A stretch of DNA of 44,203 nt, from assembly GCA_964600365.1 (NCBI GenBank), contig CAZRJG010000017.1:1-44203 (forward strand), in the 5' to 3' direction. The notes under the pieces were generated by a model. That model ran no database searches. It was not told where the DNA came from and saw only the letters and a list, made by a program, of their open reading frames with translations. Positions 23,801 to 30,766 of the stretch are shown here, in pieces; positions within the stretch are counted from its first letter, which is position 1, and every line of letters starts with the position of its first letter. Both the position numbers and the translations under genes were made by a program. Source of the stretch: GCA-020352575 sp964600365 (GTDB taxonomy: Bacteria; Actinomycetota; Acidimicrobiia; Spongiisociales; JAENVV01).

Positions 23801-23806
23801 GCGGAG

Positions 23807-23812
23807 AGGCTA
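23807..23812 (-). promoter_or_regulatory. -10 hexamer TAGCCT of the small gene-mgs operon
   Basis: TAGCCT on the minus strand, then CTCCGC, then the ATG at 23800. It is the only promoter candidate found for the mannosylglycerate synthase. Confidence 0.45.
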
Positions 23813-23926
23813 GGCCGGGCCCCGCTCCGTCGAGTGCTCACCAAGAGTGATGGTAGTAACGCAAACAGTGAGGTTTTCATCTGAATGGGTGATGCGCGGG
23901 TTGCCTGACGCTCCGACCATGTGGTC

Positions 23927-25036
23927 ATGTCCATCGTCCGACCCCCGGTACCTCGACGACCGAAGCCCCCGAAGCTCGTCGTCCTCGGCCGGTCGTTGGC
24001 GCTGCTACTGGGCCTGGTCGCTTCGTTCGCCGTGCTCGGCATCCTGGCCTCGACGGCACTCGGTGGGGCCGTCGGTGGGGACCAGATCCAGTCCACCGTC
24101 GTGGCGACCCCCGCTTCTGGCGTGGCCGCCGAGGTGACGCCTTCGAGCGCCGCCGCGCCTTCCTCCTCTGGCGCCCCCCTGACATCGCCGGGAGACGGCC
24201 ACGACCCGTCCAGCGCGCCGGACGTGGCTGGATCGAGCTCCGCCGATCCGTCGTCGACCGTGGCGGAGGTCCCTGCTGCGTTCGACGAGTCCGGCGAAGG
24301 CGACGGAGCCGGTCCGTCCGTTCCCGAGTCGTTCCCGGCGGCGGAGCTCGAAGGTGAGTTGGCTCCTGGTGCGGACGCCCCGTCTCCGACCTCCGAGCCG
24401 CCCACCGGTGGGGGTTCGGGCTACTTCGTGGACGGCTCCACCGACGCGCACGGCGACGGCGCAGATGTCAGTCCTTCGTCGACAAGCGACGATGGGCCGT
24501 CCTCCGACGGAGATGCTGCCCCCACGGCCTCCGGTGTGGTCCCGACGAGCACCCTCCCTGCGCCCACCACCACGACCACGACGACCGTCCCTGCGCCCAC
24601 GACCACGACCACCGTCCCTGCGCCCACGGCGACGACAACCACTCCCGCACCACCGGCCACCGACGCCCCGACCGTCGTCGGGTACCAGGACGCCTCTGCG
24701 GCCTCGACGCTCGTCGCGCTCTTCAACGGGGCGCGGAGCGGAGAAGGGGTCGGCGCCCTGTCCACGTCGCCAGTCCTCACGGCGCACGCAGTCGACTGGG
24801 CGGCCCACATGGCCTCGACCGGCGAATTGGCGCACTCGAATTGGCGGCCCCTGGTCTCGGGTGGCGGCGAGAACGTCGGCGTCGGTTTCTCCTCCGCCCA
24901 GGCGGTGTTCGAGGGATGGATGGGGTCGGCGATCCACCGGTCCAACATCCTCGATGCGAGCAATGTGGTGGTCGGTGTGGGTGCGTGGATCGACGACGGC
25001 GGGACCCGGTGGTTCGTCGCCGTCTTCGGAGGCTGA
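23927..25036 (+). CDS. Membrane-anchored or secreted CAP/SCP-domain protein
   Basis: A 369-residue protein. A basic start (VRPPVPRRPKPPK) leads into one hydrophobic segment at ~20-45. A long low-complexity part rich in Ser, Pro, Asp and Ala follows (~50-250), with a Thr/Pro repeat near its end. The last ~110 residues form a CAP domain: LVALFNGARSGEGVGAL, HMASTGELAHSNW, GGGENVGVGFSSAQAVFEGWMGSAIHRSNIL and WFVAVFGG. Bacterial CAP proteins are extracellular and mostly of unknown activity. ATG at 23927 was chosen over GTG at 23921; neither has a strong ribosome binding site. Confidence 0.82.
   Translation: MSIVRPPVPRRPKPPKLVVLGRSLALLLGLVASFAVLGILASTALGGAVGGDQIQSTVVATPASGVAAEVTPSSAAAPSSSGAPLTSPGDGHDPSSAPDVAGSSSADPSSTVAEVPAAFDESGEGDGAGPSVPESFPAAELEGELAPGADAPSPTSEPPTGGGSGYFVDGSTDAHGDGADVSPSSTSDDGPSSDGDAAPTASGVVPTSTLPAPTTTTTTTVPAPTTTTTVPAPTATTTTPAPPATDAPTVVGYQDASAASTLVALFNGARSGEGVGALSTSPVLTAHAVDWAAHMASTGELAHSNWRPLVSGGGENVGVGFSSAQAVFEGWMGSAIHRSNILDASNVVVGVGAWIDDGGTRWFVAVFGG
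24552..24630. repeat. Thr/Pro-coding tandem repeat in the CAP-protein linker
   Basis: The core TCCCTGCGCCCAC recurs at about 24555, 24588 and 24615, separated by Thr codon runs of differing length. It encodes VPAPTTTTT-like units, a typical flexible and possibly O-glycosylated linker. Confidence 0.7.
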
Positions 25037-25053
25037 TCGAACAGACGTTCGAC

Positions 25054-25059
25054 TAGCAT
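25054..25059 (+). promoter_or_regulatory. -10 hexamer TAGCAT of dinB, leaderless spacing
   Basis: TAGCAT is followed by CGGGCG and the dinB ATG at 25066. The sequence GAACAGACGTTC just upstream (25039-25050) has GAAC/GTTC ends reminiscent of an SOS box but lacks its alternating core, so LexA control is only a possibility. Confidence 0.45.
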
Positions 25060-25065
25060 CGGGCG

Positions 25066-26295
25066 ATGGGCGCGATCCTCCACGCCGACCTCGATGCGTT
25101 CTATGCCTCGGTGGAGCAGTTGCTACACCCTGAGCTCCGGGGCAAGCCGATCGCGGTTGGGGGTGGCGTCGTCCTCGCCGCCTCCTACGAGGCGAAGGCA
25201 TTCGGCGTGCGTGGGGGGATGCCGGGGAGGAGGGCACGCGAGCTCTGTCCGAACCTCCGGTTCGTGGGGGGCAGTTTCGCCGAGTACTCCCGGCTCGCCG
25301 ACGAGGTGATGGCTGTGATGGAGGACTTCACCCCGGTCGTCGAGCGGATCTCGATCGACGAGGCCTTCCTCGACGTGTCCGGGTCGGTGCACCTGTTCGG
25401 ACGCCCCGGCGAGATCGCGACCTCCCTGCGCGAGCGGGTGCGGGCTCGCACCGGCCTTCCGATCTCGGTGGGGGTCGCGTCCACGAAGCACCTCGCGAAG
25501 ATCGCATCCCAGGTCGCGAAGCCCGACGGGCTCGTCGTCGTGGCGGATGGCCTCGAGGAGCAGTTCCTCCGCCCACTCCCCGTGGGGCTCATCTGGGGCG
25601 TCGGACCGGTGACCCGTCAGCGACTGGCCGCGGCCGGCATCGAGACGATTGGCCAACTGGCCGAGGTACGCCCTTCGATGCTCAAGGGCCTCGTCGGCGG
25701 TGCAGCGGGCGACAAGCTGTTGGCGCTCTCGCGCAACCTCGACCCCCGCGAGGTCCACAGTGGCGTCCGATCGAAGTCGGTGGGCGCCCAGTCGGCGTTC
25801 GGTCGCCAGCCCGTCACCGACTCGCTCATCACGGGCGTCCTCCGGCACCTGGCGGATCGGGTTGCGAGCCGGCTCCGGGCGAAGCGGCGGGCGGGCCACA
25901 CGATCACGGTGCGCATCAGGTTCCCTGACCTCGCATCCATCACCCGCAGCACGACGCTCGATGCTGCGATCTCCTCCACGCCGATCCTCGCCCGAGTCGC
26001 AGAGGGTCTCGTGAGGGTGGGGCTCGCCGACTCGGGCGCCGAAGAGATCAGCCTCCTTGCGATCAGCGTCTCAGGTCTCGTCCACGAGGAGGCGCTCCAG
26101 CTCGAACTCCCGCTCCACCTCGATGGAGAGGACCTCCGCCCCGGAACGGAGGAGGGCGCGGCCCGCTGGGCTGCCGATCGCTCGGTCGATGCAATCCGGG
26201 ACCGCTTCGGGAGGAAGGCGGTGGAGTACGGCTCGTCACTCACTCGGCGCGGGCAGGTGCCGGATGCCTTCCGGGAACTCGCCGAGAAGGGCTGA
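25066..26295 (+). CDS. dinB: DNA polymerase IV (Y-family translesion polymerase)
   Basis: A Y-family polymerase of 409 residues that copies past damaged bases. The catalytic acids lie in HADLDAFYASVE (Asp8) and SIDEAFLDVS (Asp98, Glu99). SYEAKAFGVRGGMPGRRA is the family's finger region, and the thumb has WGVGPVTRQRLAAAGI. The little-finger domain follows, and near the C-terminus QLELPL is a good match to the sliding-clamp binding motif of DinB proteins. Everything needed for activity appears present. It is separated from the CAP gene by 29 bases and followed after 27 by the HAD gene, both with their own -10 hexamers. Confidence 0.94.
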   Translation: MGAILHADLDAFYASVEQLLHPELRGKPIAVGGGVVLAASYEAKAFGVRGGMPGRRARELCPNLRFVGGSFAEYSRLADEVMAVMEDFTPVVERISIDEAFLDVSGSVHLFGRPGEIATSLRERVRARTGLPISVGVASTKHLAKIASQVAKPDGLVVVADGLEEQFLRPLPVGLIWGVGPVTRQRLAAAGIETIGQLAEVRPSMLKGLVGGAAGDKLLALSRNLDPREVHSGVRSKSVGAQSAFGRQPVTDSLITGVLRHLADRVASRLRAKRRAGHTITVRIRFPDLASITRSTTLDAAISSTPILARVAEGLVRVGLADSGAEEISLLAISVSGLVHEEALQLELPLHLDGEDLRPGTEEGAARWAADRSVDAIRDRFGRKAVEYGSSLTRRGQVPDAFRELAEKG

Positions 26296-26310
26296 CGGGC
26301 CGGACCGGCC

Positions 26311-26316
26311 TACCGT
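26311..26316 (+). promoter_or_regulatory. -10 hexamer TACCGT of the HAD hydrolase gene, leaderless spacing
   Basis: TACCGT, then GCGGCG, then the ATG at 26323. It lies wholly between dinB and the HAD gene. Confidence 0.5.
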
Positions 26317-26322
26317 GCGGCG

Positions 26323-26949
26323 ATGCCGTTCAGGGCTGTCCTCTTCGACCTCGGTGGAGTCATCTTCGACCCCCCGTTCGCCGCCATCGGCCATGTCGAG
26401 GCGCGACACGGGGTCGAGTCGGGTGCGGTGAATGCGGTCATCGCGCAGGCTGGAAGTGCAGGGGCGTGGGCCCGCAATGAACGGGGTGAGCTCGACCCCG
26501 ACGGCTTCGAGGCCGCCTTCGATGCCGAACTCGCCGATGCGGGACTGTCGATCCGCACGCCGGAACTCATGGAGGCGGTCCACGCGGCGTTCAGGATCCG
26601 CCCCGCGATGCTCCGTGCGGTCTCCGCCGTCCGCGAGCGCGGCCTCGCCACTGCGGCCGTCACGAACAACTGGGTCCAGGCAAGCGGTGGCATGCTCGGT
26701 GAGGACGTGCGATCGCACTTTGACGTCTTCATCGAATCGGCGGTCGTGGGCGTCCACAAGCCCGATCCCCGGATCTACGAGCTTGCGTTGGAGGCACTCG
26801 GTGCCGATGCCGCTGACGCCGTCTTCCTCGATGACATCGGACGCAACCTCAAGTCGGCGGCGACGCTCGGGATCACGACGATCAAGGTCGAGGCCGAGGA
26901 CCAGGCGATCAGGGACCTCGAAGCCGTCCTCGGACTCCCGCTCCGCTGA
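26323..26949 (+). CDS. HAD-superfamily hydrolase, subfamily IA
   Basis: A 208-residue phosphatase-like protein. Motif I is VLFDLGGVIFDP, with the nucleophile Asp but Gly in place of the usual second Asp. This form is typical of the YihX and soluble-epoxide-hydrolase-like branch. Motif II is AAVTNNW, motif III the Lys in VGVHKPDPRIYELAL, and motif IV VFLDDIGRNLKSA. The substrate cannot be told; related enzymes act on sugar phosphates and other small phosphates. The length and motif spacing are complete. Confidence 0.87.
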   Translation: MPFRAVLFDLGGVIFDPPFAAIGHVEARHGVESGAVNAVIAQAGSAGAWARNERGELDPDGFEAAFDAELADAGLSIRTPELMEAVHAAFRIRPAMLRAVSAVRERGLATAAVTNNWVQASGGMLGEDVRSHFDVFIESAVVGVHKPDPRIYELALEALGADAADAVFLDDIGRNLKSAATLGITTIKVEAEDQAIRDLEAVLGLPLR

Positions 26950-26977
26950 GGGCGTCGGAGCGCCGATCGGTCGTCGG

Positions 26978-26983
26978 TAGCCT
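26978..26983 (+). promoter_or_regulatory. Candidate -10 (TAGCCT) of the membrane-protein gene
   Basis: TAGCCT ends nine bases before the ATG at 26993, slightly farther than the six-base pattern, giving a leader of about two bases. Confidence 0.35.
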
Positions 26984-26992
26984 TCCCGCCGC

Positions 26993-27661
26993 ATGATCGA
27001 GTCCCTTTCCCCGCCCGTCCTCCTCGCCATGTGGGCGGCGGGCATCGCCGGCGGCGCATCCTTCGTGGCGTGGTGGCGCATCGTCGGCCCCGGGTACTTC
27101 TGGACCGCAGGCGGCGCTGCGCTGCTCGCGGGGCTGTTCGCCACGTTCTCGGGTGGTTGGGCCGCCGCCGGGACCGTCCTCGTGCTCCTTGGGATCCTCC
27201 TCGCCCGTCGGCCGGTGCCAGCGGCGGTCGCGTTCGGCGTGGCAGGCCTCTCCTACCTCGCCCACGCCATCCCCTCGGTCGGCCCCCTCCTCGCGCTCAC
27301 CGGCGCACTTGCCCTCGGCGGGACCACCTGCGAGATGCTGTTGGGCCACTGGTACCTCGTCGACCCCAAGTTGCCCCGCTGGGCGCTCCACCGCCTCGAC
27401 TCGGTGGGCATCGGGGGCCTCCTCATGGACCTCGGCGTGGGGCTCGCCGCTGGTGCCATGGCGACGGGCGCTTCGTTCGTCCTCACCTGGACCTGGCTCG
27501 GGCTCGGCGGGATGTCCGTGCTCCTGATGGTTGGCGTGTGGTTCTCGCTCAAGGAGCGCGGATACGAGGGCGTGATGGCCGCCACCGGCCTCTCCTACCT
27601 TGCAGTGCTCACATCGCTCGGTGCGGTCGCACTGGGGCGACTCCTCCTCTCCTCGGCCTAG
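26993..27661 (+). CDS. Hypothetical polytopic membrane protein
   Basis: A 222-residue protein made almost wholly of hydrophobic segments, about seven, with Trp-rich parts near the start (AMWAAGIAG, VAWWRIVGPGYFW). The short polar stretch HWYLVDPKLPRWALHRL lies between segments four and five. No transporter or enzyme motif is recognised. ATG at 26993 is the first start in frame after the HAD gene. It ends 60 bases before the aminopeptidase gene. Confidence 0.75.
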   Translation: MIESLSPPVLLAMWAAGIAGGASFVAWWRIVGPGYFWTAGGAALLAGLFATFSGGWAAAGTVLVLLGILLARRPVPAAVAFGVAGLSYLAHAIPSVGPLLALTGALALGGTTCEMLLGHWYLVDPKLPRWALHRLDSVGIGGLLMDLGVGLAAGAMATGASFVLTWTWLGLGGMSVLLMVGVWFSLKERGYEGVMAATGLSYLAVLTSLGAVALGRLLLSSA

Positions 27662-27721
27662 TTCACCGGCGGGCCGGGTGTACCGGTACCCTCCGCCCTC
27701 GATCGACCACCAGGAGTTCCC

Positions 27722-29092
27722 ATGTCCAGCCTCGCGATCGGAGCCTTCTCCGACCTCGTGCTCGCCCCCCACGCCGACCTCATCGACGAGGACGTCGTCC
27801 TCGCCGACCTCGAAGCCGTGGGTTTCGACGGCAAGATGGGATCGGTCGCCACTCTCCCGGGGTTCGGGGAGTGGGACCGCCTCTACGCGGTCGGCTTGGG
27901 TGCGGAGGTCTCGACCGAGGACCTGCGCCATGCGGCCGGCTTCCTTGCGCTCTCGGCCAAGGGCGGCGTCGTCACCACGCTGCACCTCGTGGACGTCGAG
28001 GAGTCGGCCCGTGCGGTGGTGGAGGGCTTCGCCTTCGGCGCCTACTCGTTCGACCGCTTCAAGAGTGCCGACCCCAAGGCGACTCCCACCCTCACGCTCC
28101 ACGATGCCGAAGCCCCCGAAGGTGTCGACGCGGTCATCGACGCCGTGCTCTGGGCACGTGACCTCGTGAACGAGCCGCCGGCGTACCAGCCGCCCGCCGC
28201 GGTCGCCGACCGGATGGTCGCGATCGCAGAGGAGCTCGGCATCGAGATCTCGGTGCTCGGCGTGCCCGAGCTCGAGGAGGGCGGGTTCGGTGGACTCCTC
28301 GGAGTGAACGCCGGGTCCGTGAACCCTGCCCGCCTCGTGGAGATGACGTACGCCCCGGAGGGTGCGACGAAGACCCTCGCCATCGTCGGGAAGGGCATCA
28401 TCTTCGACTCTGGAGGCCTCTCGTTGAAGCCGGCGGCCTCGATGGAGACCATGAAGTCGGACATGGCCGGTGCCGCGGCGACGCTCGCCGCGATCCAGGC
28501 CATCGCCACGCTCGGGCTCCCCGTGAAGGTCATTGCGATCGCATGCCTCACCGAGAACATGCCGTCGGGCTCCGCCACCCGTCCGGGTGACGTGCTCACC
28601 GCTCGCAACGGCAAGACGATCGAGGTGTTGAACACCGACGCGGAGGGACGACTCGTCCTGGCCGACGGGCTCTCCCTCGCAGTCGAGCGGGAGGCCGACC
28701 TCATCGTCGACCTCGCCACCCTCACGGGGGCCCAGAAGGTGGCGCTCGGCAACCACATCGCTGCGGTCCTCGGCACCGAGGACGCCGTGCAGGCAGTCCT
28801 CGAGGCAGCGGATGCGGCCGGCGAGCGGGCATGGCAGCTCCCCCTTCCCGACGACTACCGCAAGCTCATCGATTCGCCGATCGCCGACATGAAGAACACG
28901 GGCGGGCGGTACGGGGGCGTGATGACCGCAGCACACCTGCTCAAGGAGTTCGTCGCCGACGTGCCGTGGGCGCACATGGACATCGCCGGACCGGCCTGGT
29001 CGGACGATGCGTTCGGGTACCGCCACAAGCAGGCCACCGGCTACGGGGTCCGCACGCTCGTCGAGCTCGCACGCGCCATGTCGAAGGAGTAA
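27722..29092 (+). CDS. pepA: Leucyl aminopeptidase, M17 family
   Basis: A cytosolic metalloaminopeptidase of 456 residues that removes N-terminal residues from peptides with a two-metal centre. The poorly conserved N-terminal domain (~1-135) precedes the catalytic domain, which has VGKGIIFDSGGLSLKP with the Lys and Asp ligands, MKSDMAGAAATL, and NTDAEGRLVLADGL with the second Asp-Glu pair and the catalytic Arg. The C-terminal blocks LPDDYRKLIDSPIADMKN and PWAHMDIAGPAW are also typical. CAGGAG stands six bases before the ATG, so this gene, unlike many here, uses a ribosome binding site. Confidence 0.94.
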   Translation: MSSLAIGAFSDLVLAPHADLIDEDVVLADLEAVGFDGKMGSVATLPGFGEWDRLYAVGLGAEVSTEDLRHAAGFLALSAKGGVVTTLHLVDVEESARAVVEGFAFGAYSFDRFKSADPKATPTLTLHDAEAPEGVDAVIDAVLWARDLVNEPPAYQPPAAVADRMVAIAEELGIEISVLGVPELEEGGFGGLLGVNAGSVNPARLVEMTYAPEGATKTLAIVGKGIIFDSGGLSLKPAASMETMKSDMAGAAATLAAIQAIATLGLPVKVIAIACLTENMPSGSATRPGDVLTARNGKTIEVLNTDAEGRLVLADGLSLAVEREADLIVDLATLTGAQKVALGNHIAAVLGTEDAVQAVLEAADAAGERAWQLPLPDDYRKLIDSPIADMKNTGGRYGGVMTAAHLLKEFVADVPWAHMDIAGPAWSDDAFGYRHKQATGYGVRTLVELARAMSKE

Positions 29093-29107
29093 CCAACCGG
29101 TACCCCG

Positions 29108-29147
29108 CACGCGAAGGAGCGGCCCGGGCGGGCCGCTCCTTCGCGTG
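29108..29147. terminator. Strong bidirectional hairpin between pepA and the acidic-protein gene
   Basis: A perfect 18-base stem: CACGCGAAGGAGCGGCCC at 29108-29125, loop GGGC, and the exact complement at 29130-29147. It lies between two converging genes, 15 bases after one stop and 5 before the other. No T-run follows on either strand, as is common for actinobacterial terminators. Confidence 0.85.
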
Positions 29148-29152
29148 GGGGA

Positions 29153-29794
29153 CTACTTGTTCTTGCCCTTGGCCTTCGCCGGAGGGTCCTCGTCCTCCGG
29201 CTCGTCCTTGTCGGGCTTGTCGGGCCGCTCCGACTCCTCCTTGGGCTCGTCCTCGTCCTCATCCTCGACCTCTGTGATTTCGGCCTCGGAGTCGTCGGCG
29301 TCATCGTCGTGATCGAAGAGTTCCTGCGTGTCGCGAGCGATCTGGGAGATGATCGAGCCGCGGTTTGCATCGTCCGGGAGTTCGCCGGCCTCGTCGGCCT
29401 CCTTCACGTCGTGTGCGACGCGGGAGACGATGTCACCGTGGTTGATCTCGGTGTCGCTGCCGATCTCCGTGTCGCTGTCCACGTCTGTGCTGCTGCCCTT
29501 GCGGGGAGCAGTGAGGTCGACCGTGCGGCAGTTCGAGCCGAAGTGCTCGCCGGAGTCGACGTCCACGCCAGCTTCGGTGGTCTCGGTGATCTCGGTTGCC
29601 GACATGCACTCGGGGTCGCCCCAGCGGAACTCGCCGGTGTCGGCGTCGTACTGCCACCAGAACATCCCTGCGTCCTGCACCTCACCATCGCTGGCGACGA
29701 TGACGTCCATGACCTTGTCCTGTGCGAATGCCGCTCCTCCGATGAGAAGCACCGTCGCAAGAACCGGTGTGATGAGTTTTCGTGTGAATTTCAT
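29153..29794 (-). CDS. Secreted acidic, low-complexity protein
   Basis: A 213-residue protein with a signal peptide (MKFTRKLITPVLATVLLIGG, cleaved after AAFA near residue 24). The next ~60 residues look folded, with FWWQYDADTGEFRWGDPECMS and a second Cys in GSNCRTVDL. The remaining ~130 residues are dominated by Asp, Glu, Ser and Lys and end in a basic AKAKGKNK. Two short parts repeat a similar phrase, DIVSRVAHDVKEADEAG and SIISQIARDTQELFDHD. No family is recognised; the acidic tail could bind calcium or other cations. AGAGGTG stands seven bases before the ATG at 29794. It lies downstream of the YihY gene on the same strand. Confidence 0.75.
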   Translation of the reverse strand: MKFTRKLITPVLATVLLIGGAAFAQDKVMDVIVASDGEVQDAGMFWWQYDADTGEFRWGDPECMSATEITETTEAGVDVDSGEHFGSNCRTVDLTAPRKGSSTDVDSDTEIGSDTEINHGDIVSRVAHDVKEADEAGELPDDANRGSIISQIARDTQELFDHDDDADDSEAEITEVEDEDEDEPKEESERPDKPDKDEPEDEDPPAKAKGKNK

Positions 29795-29816
29795 GTTGTG
29801 CACCTCTGCCGTCGCT

Positions 29817-29831
29817 CTGGTGTTGCACCAG
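29817..29831. terminator. Small hairpin after the YihY gene
   Basis: CTGGTG, spacer TTG, CACCAG, just after the YihY stop and before the acidic-protein gene. The stem is only six pairs with no T-run, so it may be a weak terminator or nothing. Confidence 0.25.
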
Positions 29832-29844
29832 CCCTCTTGGGTTC

Positions 29845-30717
29845 CTATCGGCAGGTACCGGGGAGACCTTGAATCGAGGAGCCGTTGCGATTTCGTGCGA
29901 TGGACGCCGCGACCGACGCGGCGACGAGCATCACCCAGGACACGAGGTAGAGCCAGAGCAACAGGATTGCGACACCGCCGAGGAGGGCGAGTGAGGCCGG
30001 GCGGGGGAGGATCCCGAACACCCAGCGCATGACCAAGGAGGTGATGAGGATTCCCCCGGTCGCGATGATCGCCGCGAGGCTCGAGCCCGGGAGCGGGATC
30101 GGCGGCCCGAATCGGTACAGCACCACGAGGAACCCGAAGACCAGGAGCCCGGAGGCGGGGATGCCGATCGCCGCGGCAACGTCCAGCCATGGCAGGGCGT
30201 CGCCGTATGCGTCGGCGATGCTGCCACCGGCAACCAGCACGATCGAACCCACGAGGAGGGTGAGGGCGAATCCGCCGGTGAGGCCCATGCCGACGAGTCG
30301 GACCCGCCACCAGGGGCGGGACTCCTCGACGTCCTCGATCTGCACGAGTGCGGTCACCAGGGTGAGCGACCCTCGTGCCCCCGACCAGAGTGCGATGAGC
30401 AGCGTGAAGGCAACGACCCAGAACGTCGAGGTGTCGAGGTAGGCCGACACCTCAGGGAGCAGTCCCTCGTCCCCAAGGACGAAGTCCACGACGCTGCGAG
30501 GGAACACCTCCTCCACCGACGAGGCGGCCTGCTCGATCGTCTCCTGGGACCTCCCCAGGAGCGACGCGGTGCTCAGCAGCGCGATGAGCGTCGGGACCAA
30601 CGCGAAGAAGAGGTTGAAGGCAACGGCCGATGCCAATACGGCGGGTGCCTGGGCGAAGAAGGACTGTGCCCACTTCACTGGGGTTGTCACCACCGGGGAG
30701 AGTCGGAGTCGGTCCAT
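29845..30717 (-). CDS. YihY/BrkB-family membrane protein
   Basis: A 290-residue protein with six membrane segments in the YihY/virulence-factor-BrkB pattern. Blocks typical of the family are ASAVAFNLFFALVPTLIALLS near the start, FWVVAFTLLIALWSGARGSLTLVTAL, VVLYRFGPP and LLLWLYLVSWVMLVAASVAA near the end. The family was once called ribonuclease BN; a transport or envelope role is now assumed but not shown. A TACCCT lies eight bases before the ATG. The start is divergent from the beta-propeller gene, 49 bases away. Confidence 0.88.
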   Translation of the reverse strand: MDRLRLSPVVTTPVKWAQSFFAQAPAVLASAVAFNLFFALVPTLIALLSTASLLGRSQETIEQAASSVEEVFPRSVVDFVLGDEGLLPEVSAYLDTSTFWVVAFTLLIALWSGARGSLTLVTALVQIEDVEESRPWWRVRLVGMGLTGGFALTLLVGSIVLVAGGSIADAYGDALPWLDVAAAIGIPASGLLVFGFLVVLYRFGPPIPLPGSSLAAIIATGGILITSLVMRWVFGILPRPASLALLGGVAILLLWLYLVSWVMLVAASVAASIARNRNGSSIQGLPGTCR

Positions 30718-30725
30718 TGGGAGGG

Positions 30726-30731
30726 AGGGTA
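30726..30731 (-). promoter_or_regulatory. -10 hexamer TACCCT of the YihY gene
   Basis: TACCCT on the minus strand, eight bases before the ATG at 30717. It faces away from the TACGCT of the beta-propeller gene. Confidence 0.4.
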
Positions 30732-30754
30732 CGGACCAAAGGGCGCAACGTCCG

Positions 30755-30760
30755 TACGCT
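30755..30760 (+). promoter_or_regulatory. -10 hexamer TACGCT of the beta-propeller gene, leaderless spacing
   Basis: TACGCT, then GCGGTT, then GTG at 30767. The position of the hexamer decided the choice of start among several possible ones in this open frame. Confidence 0.5.
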
Positions 30761-30766
30761 GCGGTT

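Noticed and set aside
25039..25050. GAACAGACGTTC upstream of dinB as an SOS box
   Set aside because: Only the outer GAAC and GTTC match. The inner bases do not fit the known actinobacterial LexA site well enough to call it.
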